A stretch of DNA of 64,000 bases from Serratia sp. M24T3 (lineage in GTDB: Bacteria > Pseudomonadota > Gammaproteobacteria > Enterobacterales > Enterobacteriaceae): positions 210,610 through 274,609 of the forward strand of contig NZ_AJHJ01000003.1 in assembly GCF_000257645.1 (NCBI RefSeq), in the 5' to 3' direction. The position numbers and the translations under genes were made by a program. Positions 39,164-48,456 of this stretch are shown in pieces (positions within the stretch are counted from its first letter, which is position 1; every line of letters starts with the position of its first letter). The notes beneath the pieces are model-generated. The model ran no database searches, was not told the DNA's origin, and saw nothing but the letters and a program-made list of their open reading frames with translations.

Positions 39164-40294
39164 ATGGTGGCAACCGATTACTGGTTTGAAAAAGTGGAAT
39201 ACCAGCAGCGTCTGGCGCGTGTACAGCAACAACTGGTGGAAAAAGGGTATGACGCCCTGCTGGCATTTATGCCGGAAAGCGTAACCTGGATAACAGGATT
39301 TTTCACTCGAGCTTATTCATCGTTCCAGTTTGCCATTATTCCGGCGAGCGGTGAGCCAACCTTGATTTGCCGCGACGTGGAAGCTTACTACCTCGATAGT
39401 ACCTGCCTTTACGACGACCGCGTCATGTGGAGCGACAGCGATGATAAAACGGCCATTGCAGTGCAGGCTATCCGCTCTCGGCTTGGTGATTCACCGCGGC
39501 TGGCGGTGGAAATGGCCGCGTGGCCGCTGTCGGTGGCTCGTTTTAACGGCATCAAGGCGGGGTTGCCGCAGGCGCTGATGCTTGATGAAAGTCAGTGGGT
39601 CACTCAAATGCGCTTTATAAAATCACCGGCAGAAATTAGCTATCAACGCCGTGCGGCGCGGGCGGCCGAGGCTGGTATGGCTGCGGCTATCGGCTCGGCC
39701 AAAGTCGGTGTCAGCGAACGGGAAATGGCCGCCGAAATTTGTAGCGCGATGATCCGCGCAGGCAGTGATTTACCGGGGCCAGGGGTAATGTCATCAGGTG
39801 AGCGAGCTTATCATTTGCACGGTGGTTACAGCGATCGCGTGCTGGCACACGGCGATATTGTGCAGATTGAAACTACGCCCAACGTGCGGCATTACCATGC
39901 GCGTTTTATGCGCCCAATCCGCGTTGGGCACGCCAGTGAAGAGGATCAGCGCATCGTTGAGCAACTGATCGCCATTCAGGATGCGGCACTGGCAGAAGTG
40001 CGGCCCGGCGTGGCGGCCACCGTGCCTGATGCCATTTATCGTGACGGAGTGATGTCGGCGGGCTTGCGCGACATCTATACCAATAAGACCTTTTACTCGG
40101 TCGGCCTGCTGCTGGCGCCAAGCGGCGGCGAGCCACTGGAAGCCGCACCCGGCTGCAGTTGGCATTTTGCTCCGGGCATGACTTTTCATACTTACGTGTT
40201 GGCGCGCGGTTTTGGCATGTCTGAAACCATCGCAATTACCGAACAGGGTTATGAGAGATTAACTCAGTTTCCCCGTCAGTTGTTTATCAGCTAG
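39164..40294 (+). CDS. M24 'pita-bread' family protein without metal ligands (creatinase-like)
   Basis: A 376-residue protein with a creatinase N-terminal domain and an M24 pita-bread domain. Metallo-members (prolidase, Met aminopeptidase) have two Asp and two Glu ligands. Here the first Asp pair region reads IETTPNVRHYHARF (residues 235-248) and the first Glu region reads GMTFHTYVL, so most ligands are missing; only the last Glu (GMSETIAIT) remains. Creatinase is the known metal-free member, so hydrolysis of a guanidino or amidine compound is conceivable. AAAGGAG precedes the ATG at 39164. It sits inside the ABC transporter cluster. Confidence 0.8.
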   Translation: MVATDYWFEKVEYQQRLARVQQQLVEKGYDALLAFMPESVTWITGFFTRAYSSFQFAIIPASGEPTLICRDVEAYYLDSTCLYDDRVMWSDSDDKTAIAVQAIRSRLGDSPRLAVEMAAWPLSVARFNGIKAGLPQALMLDESQWVTQMRFIKSPAEISYQRRAARAAEAGMAAAIGSAKVGVSEREMAAEICSAMIRAGSDLPGPGVMSSGERAYHLHGGYSDRVLAHGDIVQIETTPNVRHYHARFMRPIRVGHASEEDQRIVEQLIAIQDAALAEVRPGVAATVPDAIYRDGVMSAGLRDIYTNKTFYSVGLLLAPSGGEPLEAAPGCSWHFAPGMTFHTYVLARGFGMSETIAITEQGYERLTQFPRQLFIS

Positions 40295-40343
40295 GGCATC
40301 AGGACGGCGCAGCTCACATGGCGCGAAACACCGGAGAGATAAC

Positions 40344-42056
40344 GTGACGATATCATCTATACCCCGGCTTGACGCGGCGGAAAAAGAAAAGGGGATGCGG
40401 CGTTTTTCCCGACTGACACTGCTGGCTTTGCCGCTGTTGATTTTTCTGGCGCTGTTTTTTATCTGGCCTATTCTGGGCCTGCTTAAAGAGGGTTTTTATA
40501 GTCAGGGGACGCTATCGGCGGATAACTATTTGCGCTTGCTGAGGGTCCCTATCTACCGGGTTGTGCTGCAAAATACTTTTGTTATCGCCGCCGTCGTGAC
40601 CGTTAGCTGTGTGGTTATGAGTTATCCGCTGGCTTACCTGATGGCCTCGGTCAGGCCAGCATTGTCGAAACTGCTTTTTTTCGCCGTGCTGCTGCCGTTC
40701 TGGTCCAGCGCACTGGTGCGCACTTCGGCGTGGATAGCGCTGTTGCAGCAAAATGGACCGTTGAATACGCTGCTAGTGACCACTCGCCTTATCGATCATC
40801 CCGTTGCATTTCTCTATAACTTTACCGGTGTGCTGATCGGCATGACTCATGTACTGATGCCGTTTGTCGTGCTGCCGCTGTACTCTTCTTTTCGTGCTTT
40901 GGATAAATCACTGATTCAGGCGGCTCAGGGCCTTGGCGCTGACTCTATCGGCATTTTTACCCGGATAATTTTTCCGCTGACCCGCCCTGGCGTGGTTGCG
41001 GGAGCCATCATCGTTTTTATGAACGCGGTCGGTTATTACATCACCCCCTCGTTGATGGGCGGCCCGGCGCAGCGCATGATTGCCGAGCTTATCTCCTACA
41101 ACATTAGTGATGAATTGAACTGGGGCATTGCAGCTGCTTTGGCTGGGGTATTGCTGGTGACTACGCTGTTTGCTCTATGGTTATTCAACCGACTGTTTGG
41201 GTTGGATAAATTGATGAGCGGCCAGTCGGGTAAAGGCAGTCAGATGAGCGGCGGGAGGCGAACCGGCGGTGGGCGCATGAGCGCGCTGGCGGGACTGCTT
41301 TGCGCGGTGTTCCTGCTGCTACCAATATTGGTGGTGATCCCGATGAGCTTCGGCACCAGCAGTTTCCCGACCTTTCCACCCGCGGAATATGGCATCCGCT
41401 GGTATCGAAGTTTCTTTCAGGACCCGAAATGGATGGCCGCGCTGTGGCAAAGCATCAAAATCGGCGCGATGGTCACCGTGGTGTCGATGCTGCTGGGAGC
41501 CAGCGCCGCGCTTGGCGTGTATAAGATGCGCCCAGGCCGTAAAGGCTGGCTGGAAACGCTGTTTATTATCCCCATGTCAGTCCCCGCGATTATCACTGCC
41601 GTAGCGTTGTATTACCTGTGTGGGCCGTTGGGGCTGGTGAATAACTCCGTCGCGTTAGTTATCGGCCATACGGTTCTGGCCACTCCCTACGTCTATATTA
41701 CTCTGCGCGCAGCATTGCAAAGTTTTGATCCCAGCCTTGAACTGGCGGCGCTGAGTCTGGGGGCGAGCTGGGTGCAGATGTTCAGGCGTGTGATGTTGCC
41801 AGCGCTGTTGCCGGGGATTATCGGTGGCGCAGTGTTTGCGTTTATCACCTCGTTCGACGATGTGGTGATGTCACTGTTCCTGACCAATTTGCGCAATCGT
41901 ACGCTGCCAAAATTGATGTATGAGGGGTTGTCAGTGGATTTCGATCCGACGGTTATTTCAGCCTCCTGTGTGCTGATCGCGGCAACCGCGCTTATTTTGA
42001 TTGTTCACAGTCTGTTCGGTCGTCAAGGAGAAAAGCATGCAACAACAACAAGGTAA
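40344..42056 (+). CDS. ABC transporter permease, two fused membrane domains
   Basis: A 570-residue inner-membrane protein in which two PotB/PotC-like permease halves are fused. Each half has about six hydrophobic segments and its own EAA loop (first AAQGLGADSIGIFTRIIFP, second AALSLGASWVQMFRRVMLP), which contact the ATPase. The hydrophilic linker around residues 290-310 is Gly/Ser/Arg-rich. The start is GTG at 40344 with GGAGA upstream. The 3' end overlaps the ATPase gene by 20 nt. Confidence 0.9.
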   Translation: MTISSIPRLDAAEKEKGMRRFSRLTLLALPLLIFLALFFIWPILGLLKEGFYSQGTLSADNYLRLLRVPIYRVVLQNTFVIAAVVTVSCVVMSYPLAYLMASVRPALSKLLFFAVLLPFWSSALVRTSAWIALLQQNGPLNTLLVTTRLIDHPVAFLYNFTGVLIGMTHVLMPFVVLPLYSSFRALDKSLIQAAQGLGADSIGIFTRIIFPLTRPGVVAGAIIVFMNAVGYYITPSLMGGPAQRMIAELISYNISDELNWGIAAALAGVLLVTTLFALWLFNRLFGLDKLMSGQSGKGSQMSGGRRTGGGRMSALAGLLCAVFLLLPILVVIPMSFGTSSFPTFPPAEYGIRWYRSFFQDPKWMAALWQSIKIGAMVTVVSMLLGASAALGVYKMRPGRKGWLETLFIIPMSVPAIITAVALYYLCGPLGLVNNSVALVIGHTVLATPYVYITLRAALQSFDPSLELAALSLGASWVQMFRRVMLPALLPGIIGGAVFAFITSFDDVVMSLFLTNLRNRTLPKLMYEGLSVDFDPTVISASCVLIAATALILIVHSLFGRQGEKHATTTR

Positions 42057-43026
42057 AGACGTCACCCTGACCGGCATTCGCAAATCTTACGGCGATGTTG
42101 TCGCCTTGCCGGACGTGAATTTGTCAGTGCGGCGTGGCGAATTCTGTACTCTGCTGGGCGCATCGGGATCGGGCAAAACGACCTTGCTGAAGATTATCGC
42201 CGGGTTTGAAATGCCCGATCGCGGCAGTGTGCACATCTCAGGTAAAAATGTCAGCCGTATGTCGATAGCCGATCGCAACATCGGCATGGTATTTCAGAAC
42301 TACGCGCTGTTTCCGCATATGTCGGTATTTGAAAACGTGGCTTTTCCGCTGCGGATGAGGCGTCTGGCAAAGTCGGATATTGACCGTAAAGTCGCCGAGG
42401 CGTTAGAGCTGGTCAGTCTAAGAGACTTTCGCGCGAGAATGCCGGGGGAGCTTTCCGGTGGCCAGCAGCAGCGTACCGCACTGGCGCGAGCGCTGGTTTT
42501 TAATCCGGATATCCTGTTGATGGATGAACCTCTGGGGGCGCTGGACAAAAATCTGCGCCAGACCATACAGCTACAAATCAAACAATTGCATCAAGAATTA
42601 GGGCTGACGGTGGTGTTTGTCACTCACGATCAGGAGGAGGCGATGAATCTTTCGGACACTATCGTGATTATGGAAAACGGCAGCATTGTCGCGTCTGGAG
42701 CGCCCGAAGACCTGTACCGCAAACCGAGCAGCCCTTTTGTCGCCGGGTTTCTGGGGGAGTGTAATTTTATCCAGCAGGATGGCGGCAACATGCTGGGCAT
42801 TCGCCCCGAGCATTTACTGGTCGGTAGCCCGAGCCGGTTCGCCGCTCAGCGTTATCGGGGAGAAATTCAGGTGGCGACTTTTTGCGGGATGCATTGGAAG
42901 CTGTTTATCGCCTCGATGGGACAAACCATTATCGCCTATGCGCCGCCGGACATTTCGCCGCTTGAGCGTATACCGGGAACCGCTGTCGACTGGGGATTTC
43001 AGCAGGCAGACACATTGATATTTTAG
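42037..43026 (+). CDS. ABC transporter ATP-binding protein (PotA type)
   Basis: A 329-residue ATPase with Walker A GASGSGKTTLLK, signature LSGGQQQRTALARAL, Walker B ILLMDEPLGALD and a C-terminal TOBE-like regulatory domain (MLGIRPEHLLVG). It energises the fused permease encoded just upstream, whose 3' end it overlaps. I chose the ATG at 42037, with AAGGAG at 42025-42030. Confidence 0.92.
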   Translation: MQQQQGKDVTLTGIRKSYGDVVALPDVNLSVRRGEFCTLLGASGSGKTTLLKIIAGFEMPDRGSVHISGKNVSRMSIADRNIGMVFQNYALFPHMSVFENVAFPLRMRRLAKSDIDRKVAEALELVSLRDFRARMPGELSGGQQQRTALARALVFNPDILLMDEPLGALDKNLRQTIQLQIKQLHQELGLTVVFVTHDQEEAMNLSDTIVIMENGSIVASGAPEDLYRKPSSPFVAGFLGECNFIQQDGGNMLGIRPEHLLVGSPSRFAAQRYRGEIQVATFCGMHWKLFIASMGQTIIAYAPPDISPLERIPGTAVDWGFQQADTLIF

Positions 43027-43083
43027 CAACAAGCGCAAGCCTGATTTTCAGGCCAATGAAACAGTTTATTCAGGAAGATCACT

Positions 43084-44013
43084 ATGAGCAGCAAACTCGA
43101 CGAACAGGCACGCGGTGTCTATATCATTTCAGCCACCCCTTTTAGCGATAATGGTGAACTGGATTTAGAAAGCGCCGATCGCCTGACCGATTTTTATCTA
43201 CAGCAGGGCGTTAGCGGGATTACTATCCTTGGCATGATGGGGGAAGCCCCCAAACTGACCGACGAAGAGTCGCTGCTGTTTATGCGCAGAGTGCTGGCGC
43301 GGGTCAATGGTAAAGTACCGGTAGTGGTGGGCGTCAGCCATGCGTCCCATCGTCACGTACAGCGGTTAAGCCATACCGCCATGGAGTTAGGTGCTGCCGG
43401 AGTGATGCTGGCACCGGTGGCAAATCTTAAGACTGACGACCAAATCAGCCATTACTATCTGAGCGTAGCGGAACAACTCGGTGGCGATGTACCCCTCTGC
43501 CTGCAAGATTTTCCACAATCCACCGGAGTACACACCTCTGTCGCGGTGATCCTGCGCCTTATCAAGGCTTTGCCTCAATTAGTCATGCTTAAGCATGAAG
43601 ACTTGCCGGGTCTGCGCAAGCTAAGTCAGGTGAGGGCGCAAAGTGTTGCCAGGGAACTGCGTCGTATCAGCATTCTGGTCGGGAACGGCGGCCTGTTTTT
43701 ACCGCAGGAAATGCGCCGTGGCGCTGACGGGGCGATGACCGGGTTTGCCTATCCTGAAATGTTGGTGCAGGTCTGCGCATTGTTTGATGCAGGTAAGCCT
43801 GAAGAAGCCGAAGATTTGTTTGACGTTTATCTGCCGTTGTTGCGCCACGAGTTTCAATTCGGCATTGGCCTGGCATTGCGTAAAGAAACTCTGTGCCGCC
43901 GTGGCATTATCCGCAGCGCGGCGGTACGTCAACCCGGCCCGGTATTAGATAGCGACGATATGCGTGAATTGGGTCAACTGATTGAACGTCTTGAAAAGCG
44001 ATTACAGGAATAA
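43084..44013 (+). CDS. DapA/HpaI-type lyase-family protein lacking the catalytic Tyr
   Basis: A 309-residue member of the dihydrodipicolinate synthase/N-acetylneuraminate lyase family. The Schiff-base Lys is present (LVMLKHED, K170) and the pyruvate-binding motif reads GMMGEAPKLT. The usual YNxP motif that holds the catalytic Tyr is replaced by QDFP at residues 141-144, so the chemistry must differ from ordinary DapA/NanA reactions. It is the last gene of the gntR-GATase-ABC-M24 cluster, 57 nt past the ATPase gene. Confidence 0.85.
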   Translation: MSSKLDEQARGVYIISATPFSDNGELDLESADRLTDFYLQQGVSGITILGMMGEAPKLTDEESLLFMRRVLARVNGKVPVVVGVSHASHRHVQRLSHTAMELGAAGVMLAPVANLKTDDQISHYYLSVAEQLGGDVPLCLQDFPQSTGVHTSVAVILRLIKALPQLVMLKHEDLPGLRKLSQVRAQSVARELRRISILVGNGGLFLPQEMRRGADGAMTGFAYPEMLVQVCALFDAGKPEEAEDLFDVYLPLLRHEFQFGIGLALRKETLCRRGIIRSAAVRQPGPVLDSDDMRELGQLIERLEKRLQE

Positions 44014-44177
44014 CATTAATTATTTTCATGTTTCCATTATGTATTAAGACTAAATGTAGCCCTTAAGGAGGCTTATTAATCAATAATACATTCGTAAGCA
44101 CTGGAAGAAGGGCAAGAAAGAAAATAGTAGGGCTGCTAATTAATTTATATACAGTAGTGACTATAACGTAAGTCAAT

Positions 44178-44723
44178 CTACTCTGATGTTTGTGGCTTAA
44201 GGTATTTCAAGTTGTCTTTATAAAATCGTTGAACCATAGTGGGGACATCAATTTCATAGTATAGGTTGGTGTCATCCTCGCTATGGAAACGATGAGATAT
44301 TTTTATTATAAACTTTAATGCTTTAACATTATCTTTACGTGCGTCCACAATGACTGTTTTAATACCTTTATCATTCATCGCCTGGCACATTAATAAAATG
44401 CTCTCAATAGCGGAGCTTAACGTTTTTTTATCTGTCAGGATCCAACTGCCACACTGGGCAATACTTTCAATATTATCAACGTTATAGGCTCTAATGGTGC
44501 CAACAGGCGTTGCTGTATCTAATCTAACAATCAGAAAGTAATATTCTTTACCTGATTTTTCTCTTTCTTTATAACTTTCAAGCCAACGTTTTTGTTCCAG
44601 GGGGTTATTATCGACTTGGCTAAGAAACTTAATGCTGGAAGGTAACACTCTGATACTATGTACAAACTCATAATCCGCTATTGAAACAAGGCATAGTTTT
44701 ACTGATTTTCCAATATATTCCAT
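44178..44723 (-). CDS. GNAT-family N-acetyltransferase
   Basis: A 181-residue protein of the RimJ/FdtC-like GNAT group: opening KSVKLCLVSIADYEFVHSIR, the central ATPVGTIRAYNVD strand, and a helix with NVKALKFIIKI typical of acyl-CoA binding. It is AT-rich compared with the island next to it and is transcribed against it, suggesting separate acquisition. Members often modify sugar nucleotides or protein N-termini; the substrate here is unknown. Confidence 0.7.
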   Translation of the reverse strand: MEYIGKSVKLCLVSIADYEFVHSIRVLPSSIKFLSQVDNNPLEQKRWLESYKEREKSGKEYYFLIVRLDTATPVGTIRAYNVDNIESIAQCGSWILTDKKTLSSAIESILLMCQAMNDKGIKTVIVDARKDNVKALKFIIKISHRFHSEDDTNLYYEIDVPTMVQRFYKDNLKYLKPQTSE

Positions 44724-45006
44724 GATGTTATCCTATGAATGAAATAATTGTGCATGACATTATTCCGCTTTTTCTGAAAAGTAATATCACGCCATAAAAA
44801 TGACAATGAAAGCTTTCAGGGCTTGATTATGGAATGTAGCACTAAAGCTTTCTTTTAAAGGATAGATGGAATGTATGTTTATGGTAAATTATTTGTAATT
44901 CCCGCATGAAATATAAGATTTTGACTTGGTAGCAGGGTTTGTCATACTTTTTAATAATGGATTAAATTCATTAAAGTATATTTTTACGCTATTTGATTTG
45001 GACGAT
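44724..45006. other. Intergenic stretch upstream of the GNAT gene
   Basis: About 280 bases of AT-rich sequence with no gene; it must contain the promoter of the leftward GNAT gene. Together with 45093-45315 (also empty apart from the dioxygenase leader) it forms a 590-base gap. Confidence 0.5.
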
Positions 45007-45092
45007 TTGAAATTAATGAGTTAGGCGGCTATGGTCATAATGTGTATTTAAATTCTTGTCTCATTTACCCGCCTAGGCGGGTTTTCTTTTTT
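45007..45092 (+). ncRNA. Candidate small RNA: promoter plus orphan terminator
   Basis: TTGAAA (45007-45012), a 17-nt spacer and TATGGT (45030-45035) form a reasonable sigma-70 promoter. About 30 nt downstream stands a strong terminator ACCCGCCTAGGCGGGT followed by TTTCTTTTTT (45067-45092). No plus-strand gene lies upstream that would need this terminator. A transcript from about 45042 to 45092 would be some 50 nt long. Confidence 0.35.
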
Positions 45093-45315
45093 ATATAATA
45101 ATTACGGTTGGTAATTAAAAGTTAGATCGCTGAGCTGGTTTTTTTATTAGTTACAAATCTCAAATAATCAATATGTTAGTCAGATTACGTTATAAATAGA
45201 AATCATAGCTCTATCAGTTTAATCTAACTGACCTGCACAGCAACAGCCGGTTAACCTGTCTCTAAATTAGTATGACAACTTTGTGCCTACATAAATAACA
45301 AACAGGAAGACCACC

Positions 45316-46296
45316 ATGACAAGCCAACTTCCAGAACCTTGTTTTGACATTGCGCATCTGGCTCACGTTGAGATGTTTACCGACAAATTCGAAGAGAGCC
45401 TCGATTTCTTCGTTAATGTCTATGGCCTTACCGTGTCAGATCAAAATGAGAATCATGCGTGGCTGCGTGCCTGGGATGACTATGAGTTTCATACTTTAAA
45501 GCTTACGCGCCATCACACCACAGGCGTTGGGCACATTGCCTATCGAGCATCTTCCGAAGCGGCACTTATGCGCCGTGTAGCTGCTATTGAAGCCAGTAAA
45601 TATGAAGTTATTGGATGGATTGACGGTGAACAGGGGCATGGTAGAGCCTTTCGCTTTTCCGATCCTTTTGGCCATGTTTTTGAGATTTATTATGATACCG
45701 TGCGCTATCAGGCCGAGGCGAGTGAACGCCCATCGCTCAAAAATCTGGCGCAGCGCTATCATGGCCGTGGAGCCTCTCCGCGCCGACTGGATCATCTTAA
45801 TCTGCTCGCTTCAGACGTGGGTGAATTCAAAAACTTTATGGAAACCTGCCTCGGCTCGCGTGTTACCGAGATGATTCAGCTGGATAATGGCCGTATAGGT
45901 GGCTGCTGGTTTACCATTAACAATAAAACTTATGATTTGGCCTGCACCGAAGAACACGGCGGCGGGAACGGGCGTTTACATCACGTCACCTACGCGACCG
46001 ACTCCCGTGAAGACATTCTTCGCGCTGCAGATATCTTTTTGGAAAACGGTGTACACATTGAGACTGGCCCGCATAAGCATGCGATTCAGGGCACCTTTTT
46101 CCTCTATGTCTGGGAGCCTGCCGGTAACCGCGTCGAGTTGGCAAACTCAGGCGCTCGACTGATTCTGGCCCCAGACTGGCAAACGGTAGTGTGGACAGAA
46201 ACTGAGCGTAAGAAAGGGCAGGCGTGGGGATTAAAGACTATCGAAACTTTCCATACCCACGGCACGCCGCCCGTGCCTAAGCACCTGAAAGAGTAA
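45316..46296 (+). CDS. Catechol 2,3-dioxygenase (type I extradiol, XylE-like)
   Basis: Cleaves the aromatic ring of catechols next to the hydroxyls using Fe(II). The 326-residue protein has two VOC modules. The iron ligands are visible in the C-terminal module: H160 (RLDHLNLL), H223 (RLHHVTYAT) and E274 (GNRVELANSG). CAGGAAG precedes the ATG. No other meta-cleavage gene (hydrolase, hydratase, aldolase) or regulator is adjacent, so it stands alone. Confidence 0.9.
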   Translation: MTSQLPEPCFDIAHLAHVEMFTDKFEESLDFFVNVYGLTVSDQNENHAWLRAWDDYEFHTLKLTRHHTTGVGHIAYRASSEAALMRRVAAIEASKYEVIGWIDGEQGHGRAFRFSDPFGHVFEIYYDTVRYQAEASERPSLKNLAQRYHGRGASPRRLDHLNLLASDVGEFKNFMETCLGSRVTEMIQLDNGRIGGCWFTINNKTYDLACTEEHGGGNGRLHHVTYATDSREDILRAADIFLENGVHIETGPHKHAIQGTFFLYVWEPAGNRVELANSGARLILAPDWQTVVWTETERKKGQAWGLKTIETFHTHGTPPVPKHLKE

Positions 46297-47262
46297 GGCG
46301 GCTATTTTTCTTGTGGCCAGTGCCGTTTTTAGTATCCCGCTCAACCGAACCATTCATTAAACGCTGGCCGCGAGAATACAATAGCGAGCGGCTACTTTAT
46401 TACCATAATGATCTGAAGCCGACAGAATACCGACTGGTGACTAAAAATCCGGCAATCAGAAAAAGAGTGTGAAACTAAAACGGCTGAACTTATAGTGGAA
46501 TTTGCTCCATTGGCATGTTGCTCTTGAATCACATCAACCTACAAAAATCCAAATTCCTGCAAGATATCAAAATATTTTACAGAACATCATCGACCGTTTT
46601 AGGCAACTGCCATCAATATCATCAACTTCAATAATATAATCCCCTCCAGCGACAGGGATCAACTGCTGGTGGGCACTCAGACCAAAATTATTATCGTTGT
46701 TGATATTTTTTATTGAGATATTGGACTGGTAATTTTCTTTATCTTTATCTTTACACACAGTAAGTGTAGATTAACTGTTAGCGGTAGACGCATTATTGAA
46801 GCCTAATATTTTTAGGTTGCTTCTTATCATTACTAGCGCAATAGAACGCTTCAAGGCATAAAGGAAGCACCTCTCTTCGATTACATGTCAAAACAATGAA
46901 AAATGTTTCATTGTATTTTTAAGACGGATCCCGGGCATGGCAAAGCGACATACGTTGTAGCCATTTGTAAGAAGTTCACAAAGCAGGAATGCTTTAGCAA
47001 AAGACCAAAGATTTTGAGGTAATTGCTGCAATAAGATTTACTGAAAGGACCGAAATGGTTGCTCTTCCCTGTGAAAGTCAGTAAAGGCAGTTCGTAGATT
47101 TATTGGTGAGTTGATCTTCGAGAAAATCACCTTGTCGGATGGCTTTTTCCTTAGAGGAATTCGAGACATCACAAGGTATCTCAATGTTTAAGAAAAAATT
47201 TACAGTTGATTTTTTTCATATGAAATCTAAAATACCCATATCAAATTTGCCTGAGTATAGTC
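46297..47262. other. 966-base stretch without a supported gene
   Basis: AT-rich sequence between the dioxygenase and the acyltransferase. A 63-codon minus-strand frame at 46567-46758 starts with GTG and has no ribosome-binding site, so I do not accept it. The stretch may be decayed coding sequence, but I recognise nothing in it. Confidence 0.5.
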
Positions 47263-48309
47263 ATGAAAAAAGAAATATATAACCTACAGATAGCTCGAGG
47301 TCTTGCAGCTTTAATAGTTGTGTTTGGCCATTTGCTGCCAACATACATCGCAAATTATCTTCCAAATCCTCAAATAGGTGTATCTATATTTTTTTGTCTT
47401 AGTGGGTTTATAATGGTTTACTCTTTCAGAGAGGATGACGGATTTTTATCCTTTATGAAAAAAAGAATACTTAGGATATATCCATCTTATATAATAATAT
47501 CAGCACCCTTGATATTGTTTTTTACAATTCAAACTCATTCTTTAGACTACTTTATTCACAACTCATTGTTTATACCTTGGGTTGACTGGGACAATAATCC
47601 TTTATCACAAAAAACTAAATTGTCAGTTGCGAATCCATTAGCATGGACATTGTTTTATGAGTTTTATTTTTATATTATTTTCTCAATTTCTAAAACAATT
47701 TTCCCTAAAAGTAAGATTAAAGTTATCGCGCTGACTTCAACAATAATTATATCTGGAATAATCATTACAAGACTATTATATGGCAATGACCCATACTTGG
47801 GTTTCCATACGATAACATTTAGGGCAATAACAGGTAATCTATGCCTTTTCCCGTTCATATTTGGTATGGTTGGATCTATTTTTTTAGAAAAACAAAATGC
47901 TCCTGGAGAATTTAAAATTTGGACACTCTTGGTCATACCTTTATCAACGTTTTTACTGAGCTACACACAAAAATATATAAGTAACGAACAACTGAGTGAT
48001 TTGCTATTCTCAGGAATACCTTCATCATTGTTTTTACTTTATTTAGCTACATCAGCTGACTGTAGAGGTTACATTTATAATAAAGTCCATGCAGTGGGCG
48101 AGTTTTCCTTCTCACTATACCTGTTCCATGCAAACTTCTTGATGATAATTTTAAAAGTACAAGATGCGTTGTCTTTGACAGTTTGGACGAGAATACCACT
48201 TTCGTTAGCTCTCATTGTTATTTCTTTGTATGCATCTAAATGGTTATATTTAAATGTTGAGAGAAATAGCCTATTTAAACCAAGTAAAGCCATTAAAATC
48301 AATAGATAA
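47263..48309 (+). CDS. Acyltransferase 3 family membrane protein (OafA-like)
   Basis: A 348-residue membrane protein with about ten hydrophobic segments. The family opening NLQIARGLAALIVVFGHLLP carries the conserved Arg and His; GVSIFFCLSGFIM and RILRIYPSYI follow. Such proteins transfer acetyl or other acyl groups to O-antigen, exopolysaccharide or other glycans. It is markedly AT-rich relative to the core region, a sign of transfer, and no polysaccharide genes are adjacent. Own terminator downstream. Confidence 0.88.
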   Translation: MKKEIYNLQIARGLAALIVVFGHLLPTYIANYLPNPQIGVSIFFCLSGFIMVYSFREDDGFLSFMKKRILRIYPSYIIISAPLILFFTIQTHSLDYFIHNSLFIPWVDWDNNPLSQKTKLSVANPLAWTLFYEFYFYIIFSISKTIFPKSKIKVIALTSTIIISGIIITRLLYGNDPYLGFHTITFRAITGNLCLFPFIFGMVGSIFLEKQNAPGEFKIWTLLVIPLSTFLLSYTQKYISNEQLSDLLFSGIPSSLFLLYLATSADCRGYIYNKVHAVGEFSFSLYLFHANFLMIILKVQDALSLTVWTRIPLSLALIVISLYASKWLYLNVERNSLFKPSKAIKINR

Positions 48310-48425
48310 TAAAAGTTCGTGTTTACAATGGGTAAATGATTCTATGCATTCAACAAAAGGAATGCCCTATAGGACCTAGCGCCGATCTGTTAAGGATTGG
48401 TCAAACTACCCGACACCTTGAGATA

Positions 48426-48456
48426 ATCCGGAATAGGCAATCTTTCCGGATTTTTT
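48426..48456 (+). terminator. Rho-independent terminator after the acyltransferase gene
   Basis: ATCCGGAA / TTCCGGAT stem followed by TTTTT, 117 nt past the stop codon. Confidence 0.75.

Noticed and set aside
46567..46758. 63-codon minus-strand frame (MCKDKDKENYQSN...)
   Set aside because: GTG start, no ribosome-binding site and no recognisable family; low-complexity AT-rich sequence could produce it by chance.
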